Below, in pieces: positions 48,201 through 61,889 of a stretch of DNA of 64,000 nt. The translations under genes and the position numbers were made by a program. The notes beneath the pieces were generated by a model. The model saw only the letters and a list, made by a program, of their open reading frames with translations, ran no database searches and was not told the DNA's origin. This DNA comes from Megachile rotundata. Its lineage: Eukaryota; Arthropoda; Insecta; Hymenoptera; Megachilidae. The DNA is taken from the NCBI RefSeq assembly GCF_050947335.1, contig NW_027473700.1, positions 107,683 through 171,682 of the forward strand, in the 5' to 3' direction. How positions within the stretch are numbered: the stretch's first letter is position 1; the number at the start of each line of letters is the position of its first letter.

Positions 48201-50968
48201 AATCACACAATCACAATCACACAATCACAATCACACAATCACAATCACACAATCACAATCACACAATCACAATCACACAATCACAATCACACAATCACAA
48301 TCACACAATCACAATCACACAATCACACAATCACAATCACACAATCACAATCACACAATCACAATCACACAATCACAATCACACAATCACAATCACACAA
48401 TCACAATCACACAATCACAATCACACAATCACAATCACACAATCACAATCACACAATCACAATCACACAATCACAATCACACAATCACAATCACACAATC
48501 ACAATCACACAATCACAATCACACAATCACAATCACACAATCACAATCACACAATCACAATCACACAATCACAATCACACAATCACAATCACACAATCAC
48601 AATCACACAATCACAATCACACAATCACAATCACACAATCACAATCACACAATCACAATCACACAATCACAATCACACAATCACAATCACACAATCACAA
48701 TCACACAATCACAATCACACAATCACAATCACACAATCACAATCACACAATCACAATCACACAATCACAATCACACAATCACAATCACACAATCACAATC
48801 ACACAATCACAATCACACAATCACAATCACACAATCACAATCACACAATCACAATCACACAATCACAATCACACAATCACAATCACACAATCACAATCAC
48901 ACAATCACAATCACACAATCACAATCACACAATCACAATCACACAATCACAATCACACAATCACAATCACACAATCACAATCACACAATCACAATCACAC
49001 AATCACAATCACACAATCACAATCACACAATCACAATCACACAATCACAATCACACAATCACAATCACACAATCACAATCACACAATCACAATCACACAA
49101 TCACAATCACACAATCACAATCACACAATCACAATCACACAATCACAATCACACAATCACAATCACACAATCACAATCACACAATCACAATCACACAATC
49201 ACAATCACACAATCACAATCACACAATCACAATCACACAATCACAATCATACAATCGCAATCAAACAATCACAATCATACGATCGCAATCACACAATCAC
49301 AATCACACAATCACAATCACACAATCACAATCACACAATCACAATCACACAATCACAATCACACAATCACAATCACACAATCACAATCACACAATCACAA
49401 TCACACAATCACAATCACACAATCACAATCACACAATCACAATCACACAATCACAATCACACAATCACAATCACACAATCACAATCACACAATCACAATC
49501 ACAATCACACAATCACAATCACACAATCACAATCACACAATCACAATCACACAATCACAATCACACAATCACAATCACACAATCACAATCACACAATCAC
49601 AATCACACAATCACAATCACACAATCACAATCACACAATCACAATCACACAATCACAATCACACAATCACAATCACACAATCACAATCACACAATCACAA
49701 TCACACAATCACAATCACACAATCACAATCACACAATCACAATCACACAATCACAATCACACAATCACAATCACACAATCACAATCACACAATCACAATC
49801 ACACAATCACAATCACACAATCACAATCACACAATCACAATCACACAATCACAATCACACAATCACAATCACACAATCACAATCACACAATCACAATCAC
49901 ACAATCACAATCACACAATCACAATCACACAATCACAATCACACAATCACAATCACACAATCACAATCACACAATCACAATCACACAATCACAATCACAC
50001 AATCACAATCACACAATCACAATCACACAATCACAATCACACAATCACAATCACACAATCACAATCACACAATCACAATCACACAATCACAATCACACAA
50101 TCACAATCACACAATCACAATCACACAATCACAATCACACAATCACAATCACACAATCACAATCACACAATCACAATCACACAATCACAATCACACAATC
50201 ACAATCACACAATCACAATCACACAATCACAATCACACAATCACAATCACACAATCACAATCACACAATCACAATCACACAATCACAATCACACAATCAC
50301 AATCACACAATCACAATCACACAATCACAATCACACAATCACAATCACACAATCACAATCACACAATCACAATCACACAATCACAATCACACAATCACAA
50401 TCACACAATCACAATCACACAATCACAATCACACAATCACAATCACACAATCACAATCACACAATCACAATCACACAATCACAATCACACAATCACAATC
50501 ACACAATCACAATCACACAATCACAATCACACAATCACAATCACACAATCACAATCACACAATCACAATCACACAATCACAATCACACAATCACAATCAC
50601 ACAATCACAATCACACAATCACAATCACACAATCACAATCACAAAATCACAATCACACAATCACAATCACACAATCACAATCACACAATCACAATCACAC
50701 AATCACAATCACACAATCACAATCACACAATCACAATCACACAATCACAATCACACAATCACAATCACACAATCACAATCACACAATCACAATCACACAA
50801 TCACAATCACACAATCACAATCACACAATCACAATCACACAATCACAATCACACAATCACAATCACACAATCACAATCACACAATCACAATCACACAATC
50901 ACAATCACACAATCACAATCACACAATCACAATCACACAATCACAATCACACAATCACAATCACACAA
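48201..50968. repeat. C-type array with embedded island and a 6-bp word insertion
   Basis: Clean C-type units, an 8-bp word at 48,313-48,328, a T-type island at about 49,247-49,290 like that at 46,901, an added AATCAC word near 49,500 (6+6+8) and a CACAAAATC unit at 50,642. The right edge is graded to the ACTCACAACC monomer at 51,079. Two very long overlapping open frames (47,650-51,111 and 48,149-51,853) cross it in different phases. Confidence 0.94.
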
Positions 50969-52400
50969 TCGCAATCACACAATCACAATCACACAATCAC
51001 AATCACACAATCACAATCACACAATCGCAATCACACGATCGCAATCACACGATCGCAATCATACGATCGCAATCATACACTCACAACCATTCAATCACAA
51101 TCATACAATAACAATCATACGATCACAATCATACGATCACAATCATACAATCACAATCATACAATCGCGACCAAGCAATCACAATCATTCAATCACAATC
51201 ATACAATAACAATCATACGATCACAATCATACAATTACTACTATAGAATCACAATCATACAAAAACAATCATACAATCACAATCATACTATCACAATCAT
51301 ACAATCACAATCATACAATCACAATCATACAATCACAATCATGCAATCACAATCATACAATCACAGTCATACAATCACAATAATACGCTCACAATCATTC
51401 AACCACAATCATACAATAACAATCATACGATCACAATCATACAATCACAATCATACAATCACAATCTTACAATCACAATCATACAATCGCAGTCAAACAA
51501 TCACAATCATACGATCGCAATCATACAATCACAATCATACACTCACAATCATTCAATCACAATCATACAATCACAATCATACAATCACAATCATACACTC
51601 ACAATCATTCAATCACAATCATACAATCGCAATCAAGCAATCACAATCATACAATCACAATCATACCATCACAATCATACAATTACTACTATACAATCAC
51701 AATCATACAAAAACAATCATACAATCACAATCATACAATCGCAAGCATACAATCACAATCATACAATCACAATCATACAATCGCAATCATACAATTACAA
51801 TCACACAAATACAATCATACAATCACAATCATGCAATCACAATCATACTGTAACAATCATACAATCAAAATCATACAATCACAATCATACAATCGCAATC
51901 AAACAATCACAATCATACGATCGCAATCATACAATCACAATCATACTCTCACAATCATTCAATCACAATCATACAATCACAATCATACGATCACAATCAT
52001 ACAATCACAATAATACCATCACAATCATACAATCACAAACATACAATCATAATCATACAATCACAATCATACAATTACAATCATACAATCACAATCATAC
52101 AATCACAATCATACAATCACAATCATACAACCACAATCAGACAATCACAATCGTACAATCACAATCATACAATCGCAATCACACAATCACAATCATTCAA
52201 TCACAATCATAAAATCACGAACATACAATCACAATCATACGATCGCAATCATACAATCACAATCATACTCTCACAATCATTCAATCACCGTCATACAATC
52301 ATAATCATACGATCACAATCATACAATCACAATCATACCTTCACAATCATACAATCACAAACATACAATCATAATCATACAATCGCAATCAAACAATCAC
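50969..52400. repeat. T-type block, family II, unit 1 of a 1,484-bp repeat
   Basis: ACTCACAACC at 51,079 recurs at 52,563, and the CATGCA start at 51,831 recurs at 53,315, both offset 1,484 bp (106 monomers). Compared with other family II copies it is shortened: after AATCACGAACATAC near 52,220 it jumps to the stretch that elsewhere follows the GATGAC marker. Confidence 0.9.
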
Positions 52401-52510
52401 AATCACACAATCACAATCACACAATCACAATCACACAATCGCAATCACACAATCACAATCACACAATCACAATCACACAATCACAATCACACAATCACAA
52501 TCACACAATC
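52401..52510. repeat. Very short C-type array at the expansion site
   Basis: Only about eight units, one of them AATCGCAATCACAC, between AATCGCAATCAAAC on the left and the graded GATCGC edge on the right. It occupies the same flanks as the kilobase-long arrays at 30.5, 36.0 and 49.3 kb. Confidence 0.9.
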
Positions 52511-54148
52511 GCAATCACACGATCGCAATCACACGATCGCAATCATACGATCGCAATCATACACTCACAACCATTCAATCACAATCATACAATAACAATC
52601 ATACGATCACAATCATACGATCACAATCATACAATCACAATCATACAATCGCGACCAAGCAATCACAATCATTCAATCACAATCATACAATAACAATCAT
52701 ACGATCACAATCATACAATTACTACTATAGAATCACAATCATACAAAAACAATCATACAATCACAATCATACTATCACAATCATACAATCACAATCATAC
52801 AATCACAATCATACAATCACAATCATGCAATCACAATCATACAATCACAGTCATACAATCACAATAATACGCTCACAATCATTCAACCACAATCATACAA
52901 TAACAATCATACGATCACAATCATACAATCACAATCATACAATCACAATCTTACAATCACAATCATACAATCGCAGTCAAACAATCACAATCATACGATC
53001 GCAATCATACAATCACAATCATACACTCACAATCATTCAATCACAATCATACAATCACAATCATACAATCACAATCATACACTCACAATCATTCAATCAC
53101 AATCATACAATCGCAATCAAGCAATCACAATCATACAATCACAATCATACCATCACAATCATACAATTACTACTATACAATCACAATCATACAAAAACAA
53201 TCATACAATCACAATCATACAATCGCAAGCATACAATCACAATCATACAATCACAATCATACAATCGCAATCATACAATTACAATCACACAAATACAATC
53301 ATACAATCACAATCATGCAATCACAATCATACTGTAACAATCATACAATCAAAATCATACAATCACAATCATACAATCGCAATCAAACAATCACAATCAT
53401 ACGATCGCAATCATACAATCACAATCATACTCTCACAATCATTCAATCACAATCATACAATCACAATCATACGATCACAATCATACAATCACAATAATAC
53501 CATCACAATCATACAATCACAAACATACAATCATAATCATACAATCACAATCATACAATCACAATCATACAATCACAATCATACAATCACAATCATACAA
53601 TCACAATCATACAACCACAATCAGACAATCACAATCATACAATCACAATCATACAATCGCAATCACACAATCACAATCATTCAATCACAATCATAAAATC
53701 ACGAACATACAATCACAATCATACAATCACAATCATACAATCACAATCATACACTCACAATCATTCAATCACAAACATACAATCACAATCATACAATCAC
53801 AATCATACACTCACAATCATTCAATCACAATCATACAATAACAACCATACGATCACAATCATACAATTACTACTATAGAATCACAATCATACAAAAACAA
53901 TCATACAATCAAAATCATACAATCGCAAGCATACACTCACAATCATTCAATCACTATCATACAATCACAATCATATAATCACAATCATACAATCACAACC
54001 ATACAATCACAATCATACGATGACAATCATACAATTACCACTATACAATCACAATCATACAAAAACAATCATACTATCACAATCATACAATCACAATCAT
54101 ACAATCACAATCATTCATTCACAATCATACAATCACAATCATACAATC
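52511..54148. repeat. T-type block, family II, last T-type block of the window
   Basis: Carries the ACTCACAACC monomer at 52,563, CATGCA at 52,825 and 53,315, and the GATGAC marker at 54,020. Unlike the other GATGAC copies it goes straight into a C-type array about 130 bp after the marker. No gene is seen. Confidence 0.9.
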
Positions 54149-57100
54149 ACAATCACACAATCACAATCACACAATCACAATCACACAATCACAATCACAC
54201 AATCACAATCACACAATCACAATCACACAATCACAATCACACAATCACAATCACACAATCACAATCACACAATCACAATCACACAATCACAATCACACAA
54301 TCACAATCACACAATCACAATCACACAATCACAATCACACAATCACAATCACACAATCACAATCACACAATCACAATCACACAATCACAATCACACAATC
54401 ACAATCACACAATCACAATCACACAATCACAATCACACAATCACAATCACACAATCACAATCACACAATCACAATCACACAATCACAATCACACAATCAC
54501 AATCACACAATCACAATCACACAATCACAATCACACAATCACAATCACACAATCACAATCACACAATCACAATCACACAATCACAATCACACAATCACAA
54601 TCACACAATCACAATCACACAATCACAATCACACAATCACAATCCACAATCACAATCACACAATCACAATCACACAATCACAATCACACAATCACAATCA
54701 CACAATCACAATCACACAATCACAATCACACAATCACAATCACACAATCACAATCACACAATCACAATCACACAATCACAATCACACAATCACAATCACA
54801 CAATCACAATCACACAATCACAATCACACAATCACAATCACACAATCACAATCACACAATCACAATCACACAATCACAATCACACAATCACAATCACACA
54901 ATCACAATCACACAATCACAATCACACAATCACAATCACACAATCACAATCACACAATCACAATCACACAATCACAATCACACAATCACAATCACACAAT
55001 CACAATCACACAATCACAATCACACAATCACAATCACACAATCACAATCACACAATCACAATCACACAATCACAATCACACAATCACAATCACACAATCA
55101 CAATCACACAATCACAATCACACAATCACAATCACACAATCACAATCACACAATCACAATCACACAATCACAATCACACAATCACAATCACACAATCACA
55201 ATCACACAATCACAATCACACAATCACAATCACACAATCACAATCACACAATCACAATCACACAATCACAATCACACAATCACAATCACACAATCACAAT
55301 CACACAATCACAATCACACAATCACAATCACACAATCACAATCACACAATCACAATCACACAATCACAATCACACAATCACAATCACACAATCACAATCA
55401 CACAATCACAATCACACAATCACAATCACACAATCACAATCACACAATCACAATCACACAATCACAATCACACAATCACAATCACACAATCACAATCACA
55501 CAATCACAATCACACAATCACAATCACACAATCACAATCACACAATCACAATCACACAATCACAATCACACAATCACAATCACACAATCACAATCACACA
55601 ATCACAATCACACAATCACAATCACACAATCACAATCACACAATCACAATCACACAATCACAATCACACAATCACAATCACACAATCACAATCACACAAT
55701 CACAATCACACAATCACAATCACACAATCACAATCACACAATCACAATCACACAATCACAATCACACAATCACAATCACACAATCACAATCACACAATCA
55801 CAATCACACAATCACAATCACAATCAATCACACAATCACACAATCACAATCACACAATCACAATCACACAATCACAATCACACAATCACAATCACACAAT
55901 CACAATCACACAATCACAATCACACAATCACAATCACACAATCACAATCACACAATCACAATCACACAATCACAATCACACAATCACAATCACACAATCA
56001 CAATCACACAATCACAATCACACAATCACAATCACACAATCACAATCACACAATCACAATCACACAATCACAATCACACAATCACAATCACACAATCACA
56101 ATCACACAATCACAATCACACAATCACAATCACACAATCACAATCACACAATCACAATCACACAATCACAATCACACAATCACAATCACACAATCACAAT
56201 CACACAATCACAATCACACAATCACAATCACACAATCACAATCACACAATCACAATCACACAATCACAATCACACAATCACAATCACACAATCACAATCA
56301 CACAATCACAATCACACAATCACAATCACACAATCACAATCACACAATCACAATCACACAATCACAATCACACAATCACAATCACACAATCACAATCACA
56401 CAATCACAATCACACAATCACAATCACACAATCACAATCACACAATCACAATCACACAATCACAATCACACAATCACAATCACACAATCACAATCACACA
56501 ATCACAATCACACAATCACAATCACACAATCACAATCACACAATCACAATCACACAATCACAATCACACAATCACAATCACACAATCACAATCACACAAT
56601 CACAATCACACAATCACAATCACACAATCACAATCACACAATCACAATCACACAATCACAATCACACAATCACAATCACACAATCACAATCACACAATCA
56701 CAATCACACAATCACAATCACACAATCACAATCACACAATCACAATCACACAATCACAATCACACAATCACAATCACACAATCACAATCACACAATCACA
56801 ATCACACAATCACAATCACACAATCACAATCACACAATCACAATCACACAATCACAATCACACAATCACAATCACACAATCACAATCACACAATCACAAT
56901 CACACAATCACAATCACACAATCACAATCACACAATCACAATCACACAATCACAATCACACAATCACAATCACACAATCACAATCACACAATCACAATCA
57001 CACAATCACAATCACACAATCACAATCACACAATCACAATCACACAATCACAATCACACAATCACAATCACACAATCACAATCACACAATCACAATCACA

Positions 57101-57915
57101 CAATCACAATCACACAATCACAATCACACAATCACAATCACACAATCACAATCACACAATCACAATCACACAATCACAATCACACAATCACAATCACACA
57201 ATCACAATCACACAATCACAATCACACAATCACAATCACACAATCACAATCACACAATCACAATCACACAATCACAATCACACAATCACAATCACACAAT
57301 CACAATCACACAATCACAATCACACAATCACAATCACACAATCACAATCACACAATCACAATCACACAATCACAATCACACAATCACAATCACACAATCA
57401 CAATCACACAATCACAATCACACAATCACAATCACACAATCACAATCACACAATCACAATCACACAATCACAATCACACAATCACAATCACACAATCACA
57501 ATCACACAATCACAATCACACAATCACAATCACACAATCACAATCACACAATCACAATCACACAATCACAATCACACAATCACAATCACACAATCACAAT
57601 CACACAATCACAATCACACAATCACAATCACACAATCACAATCACACAATCACAATCACACAATCACAATCACACAATCACAATCACACAATCACAATCA
57701 CACAATCACAATCACACAATCACAATCACACAATCACAATCACACAATCACAATCACACAATCACAATCACACAATCACAATCACACAATCACAATCACA
57801 CAATCACAATCACACAATCACAATCACACAATCACAATCACACAATCACAATCACACAATCACAATCACACAATCACAATCACACAATCACAATCACACA
57901 ATCACAATCACACAA
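54149..57915. repeat. Longest C-type array, + strand without G
   Basis: About 3.77 kb of AATCACAATCACAC units. Two blemishes are seen: a 7-bp word AATCCAC near 54,643, and an irregular patch near 55,818 (AATCAATCACAC followed by an extra 8-bp word). I find no G on the + strand from 54,023 to 57,916. Confidence 0.95.
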
Positions 57916-60011
57916 TCGCAATCACACAATCGCAATCACACAATCGCAATCACACAATCACACAATCACACAATCACACAACCACACAATTCACACAATC
58001 TCACAATCACACAATCACACAAGCACACAATCACTCAATCACACAATCACACAATCACAAAATCACACAATCACAATCACACAATCACAATCACACAATC
58101 GCAATCACACAATCACACAATCACACAATCACACAATCACACAATTCACACAATCTCATAATCACACAATCACAATCACACAATCACAATCACACAATCA
58201 CAATCACACAATCACAATCACACAATCACAATCACACAATCACAATCACACAATCACACAATCACACAATCACACAATCACACAATCACACAATCACAAT
58301 CACACAATCACACAATCACAAAATCACACAATCACAGAATCACACAATCACACAATCACAATCGCACAATCACAATTACACAATCACAGAATCGCACAAT
58401 CACACAATCACACAATCACACAATCACACAATCACACAATCACACAATCACACAATCACACAATCACACAATCACACAATCACACAATCACACAATCACA
58501 CAATCACACAATCACACAATCACACAATCATCAATCACACAATCACGGTCACACAATCACAATCACACAATCACACAATCACACAATCACACAATCACAC
58601 AATCACTCAATCACAAAATCACACAATCACACAAGCCCACAATCACTCAATCACACAATCACACAATCACATAATCACACAATCACACAATCACACAATC
58701 ACACAATCACACAATCACAATTACACAATCACACAATCACACAATCACACAATCACACAATCACACAATCACACAATCACAATTACACAATCACACAATC
58801 ACACAATCACACAATCACACAACCACGATCACACAATCACGGTCACACAATCACGATCACACAATCACGATCACACAATCATGATCACACAATTACGGTC
58901 ACACAATGACGGTCACACAATCACAGTCACACAATCACAATCACATAATCACAATCACACAATCGCAATCACACAATCACACAATCACACAATCACACAA
59001 TCACACAATCACACAATTCACACAATCTCACAATCACACAATCACACAATCACAATCACACAATCACAATCACACAATCACACAATCACACAATCACACA
59101 ATCTCACAATCACACAATCACACAATCACACAATCACACAATCACAATCGCACAATCACAATTACACAATCACACAATCTCACAATCACACAATCACACA
59201 ATCACACAATCACAATCGCACAATCACACTTACACAATCACACAATCACACAATCACACAATCACACAATCACACAATCACACAATTCACACAATCTCAC
59301 AATCACACAATCACACAATCACACAATCACACAATCACACAATCACAATCACACAATCACACAATCACACAATCACACAATCACACAATCACACAATCTC
59401 ACAATCACACAAGCACACAATCACTCAATCGCACAATCACACAATCACACAATCACACAATCACACAATCACACAATCACACAATCACACAATCACACAA
59501 TCACACAATCACACAATCACACAAGCACACAATCACTCAATCACACAATCACACAATCACACAATCACACAATCACAATCGCACAATCACAATTACACAA
59601 TCACACAATCACACAATCACACAATCACACAATCACACAATCACAATCACACAATCACAATCACACAATCGCAATCACACAATCGCAATCACACAATCAC
59701 ACAATCACACAATCACACAACCACACAATTCACACAATCTCACAATCACACAATCACACAAGCACACAATCACTCAATCACACAATCACACAATCACAAA
59801 ATCACACAATCACCATCACACAATCACAATCACACAATCGCAATCACACAATCACACAATCACACAATCACACAATCACACAATCACACAATCACACAAT
59901 CACACAATCACACAATCACACAATCACACAATCACACAATCACACAATCACACAGTCACACAGTCACACAGTCACACAGTCACACAATCACACAATCACA
60001 CAATCACAATC
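57916..60011. repeat. Irregular 8-bp (AATCACAC) zone
   Basis: The main word here is AATCACAC, mixed with some 14-bp units and with substituted words (AAGCACAC, ACTC, AAAATC, AGAATC). A 9-bp word AATTCACAC recurs at 57,988, 58,143, 59,015, 59,284 and 59,727. The stretch around 57.92-58.07 kb is nearly repeated around 59.66-59.81 kb, offset 1,739 bp. The open frame of 1,629 codons at 54,020-58,909 ends inside this zone at a chance stop. Confidence 0.92.
58826..58935. repeat. Local run of CGATC/CGGTC 14-bp variants
   Basis: A run of AATCACGATCACAC and AATCACGGTCACAC units with related CATGATC, TACGGTC, GACGGTC and CAGTC forms. A single CGGTC unit precedes it near 58,545. This is the only place where substitution at monomer positions 7-8 forms a run. 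Confidence 0.88.
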
Positions 60012-61521
60012 GCACAATCACAATCACACAATCACAATCACACAATCACAATCACACAATCACAATCACACAATCACAATCACACAATCACAATCACACA
60101 ATCACAATCACACAATCACAATCACACAATCACAATCACACAATCACAATCACACAATCACAATCACACAATCACAATCACACAATCACAATCACACAAT
60201 CACAATCACACAATCACAATCACACAATCACAATCACACAATCACAATCACACAATCACAATCACACAATCACAATCACACAATCACAATCACACAATCA
60301 CAATCACACAATCACAATCACACAATCACAATCACACAATCACAATCACACAATCACAATCACACAATCACAATCACACAATCACAATCACACAATCACA
60401 ATCACACAATCACAATCACACAATCACAATCACACAATCACAATCACACAATCACAATCACACAATCACAATCACACAATCACAATCACACAATCACAAT
60501 CACACAATCACAATCACACAATCACAATCACACAATCACAATCACACAATCACAATCACACAATCACAATCACACAATCACAATCACACAATCACAATCA
60601 CACAATCACAATCACACAATCACAATCACACAATCACAATCACACAATCACAATCACACAATCACAATCACACAATCACAATCACACAATCACAATCACA
60701 CAATCACAATCACACAATCACAATCACACAATCACAATCACACAATCACAATCACACAATCACAATCACACAATCACAATCACACAATCACAATCACACA
60801 ATCACAATCACACAATCACAATCACACAATCACAATCACACAATCACAATCACACAATCACAATCACACAATCACAATCACACAATCACAATCACACAAT
60901 CACAATCACACAATCACAATCACACAATCACAATCACACAATCACAATCACACAATCACAATCACACAATCACAATCACACAATCACAATCACACAATCA
61001 CCATCACACAATCACAATCACACAATCACCATCACACAATCACCATCACACAATCACAATCACACAATCACAATCACACAATCACAATCACACAATCACA
61101 ATCACACAATCACAATCACACAATCACAATCACACAATCACAATCACACAATCACAATCACACAATCACAATCACACAATCACAATCACACAATCACAAT
61201 CACACAATCACAATCACACAATCACAATCACACAATCACAATCACACAATCACAATCACACAATCACAATCACACAATCACAATCACACAATCACAATCA
61301 CACAATCACAATCACACAATCACAATCACACAATCACAATCACACAATCACAATCACACAATCACAATCACACAATCACAATCACACAATCACAATCACA
61401 CAATCACAATCACACAATCACAATCACACAATCACAATCACACAATCACAATCACACAATCACAATCACACAATCACAATCACACAATCAGAATCACACA
61501 ATCACAATCACACAATCACAA
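60012..61521. repeat. Clean C-type array
   Basis: Uniform AATCACAATCACAC units with three CACCATCAC units (61,001, 61,029, 61,043) and one CAGAATC near 61,491. The ACCATC triplet recurs 2,038 bp later. Confidence 0.94.
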
Positions 61522-61889
61522 TCGCACAATCACAATCGCACAATCACAATTACACAATCACACAATCACACAATCACACAATCACAATCACACAATCACA
61601 ATCACACAATCACAATCACACAATCGCAATCACACAATCACACAATCACACAATCACACAATCACACAATCACACAATCACACAATCACACAATCACACA
61701 ATCACACAATCACACAATCACACAATCACACAATCACACAATCACACAATCACACAATCACAATTACACAATCACACAATCACACAATCACACAATCACA
61801 ATCACACAATCACACAATCACAATTACACAATCACACAATCACACAATCACACAATCACACAACCACTCAATCACACAATCACACAACC
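61522..61889. repeat. 8-bp zone, unit 1 of the compound repeat
   Basis: Starts with two TCGCAC units and an AATTAC unit, continues mainly as AATCACAC words and ends at ACCACTCAATC (61,863) and ACCACAATC. Recurs at 63,490-63,857 at offset 1,968 with the same length. Confidence 0.92.

Noticed and set aside
48149..51853. Overlapping open frames (also 47,650-51,111 and 45,234-47,508) as overlapping genes
   Set aside because: They are the same repeat read in different phases. Start codons are CATGCA or GATGAC variants of the monomer and stops are single-base variants such as AATAACA, TATAG or CATAATC.
54149..57915. Telomeric repeat
   Set aside because: The 14-bp unit does not match TTAGGG-, TTTAGGG- or TTAGG-type repeats, and the complementary strand has no run of G. 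An unusual telomere cannot be excluded, but nothing supports it.
54149..57915. G-quadruplex, i-motif or triplex-forming array
   Set aside because: Gs and Cs occur singly with no GG or CC runs, and neither strand is polypurine. The alternating CACAC and CGCGCA tracts are too short for a confident Z-DNA call.
54020..58909. Open frame of 1,629 codons as a giant His/Asn/Thr-rich protein gene
   Set aside because: The + monomer has no TAA, TAG or TGA in any phase, so length is no evidence. The start is a chance ATG in GATGAC, overlapping frames elsewhere give the same residue cycle, and there is no codon-use, promoter or intron signal.
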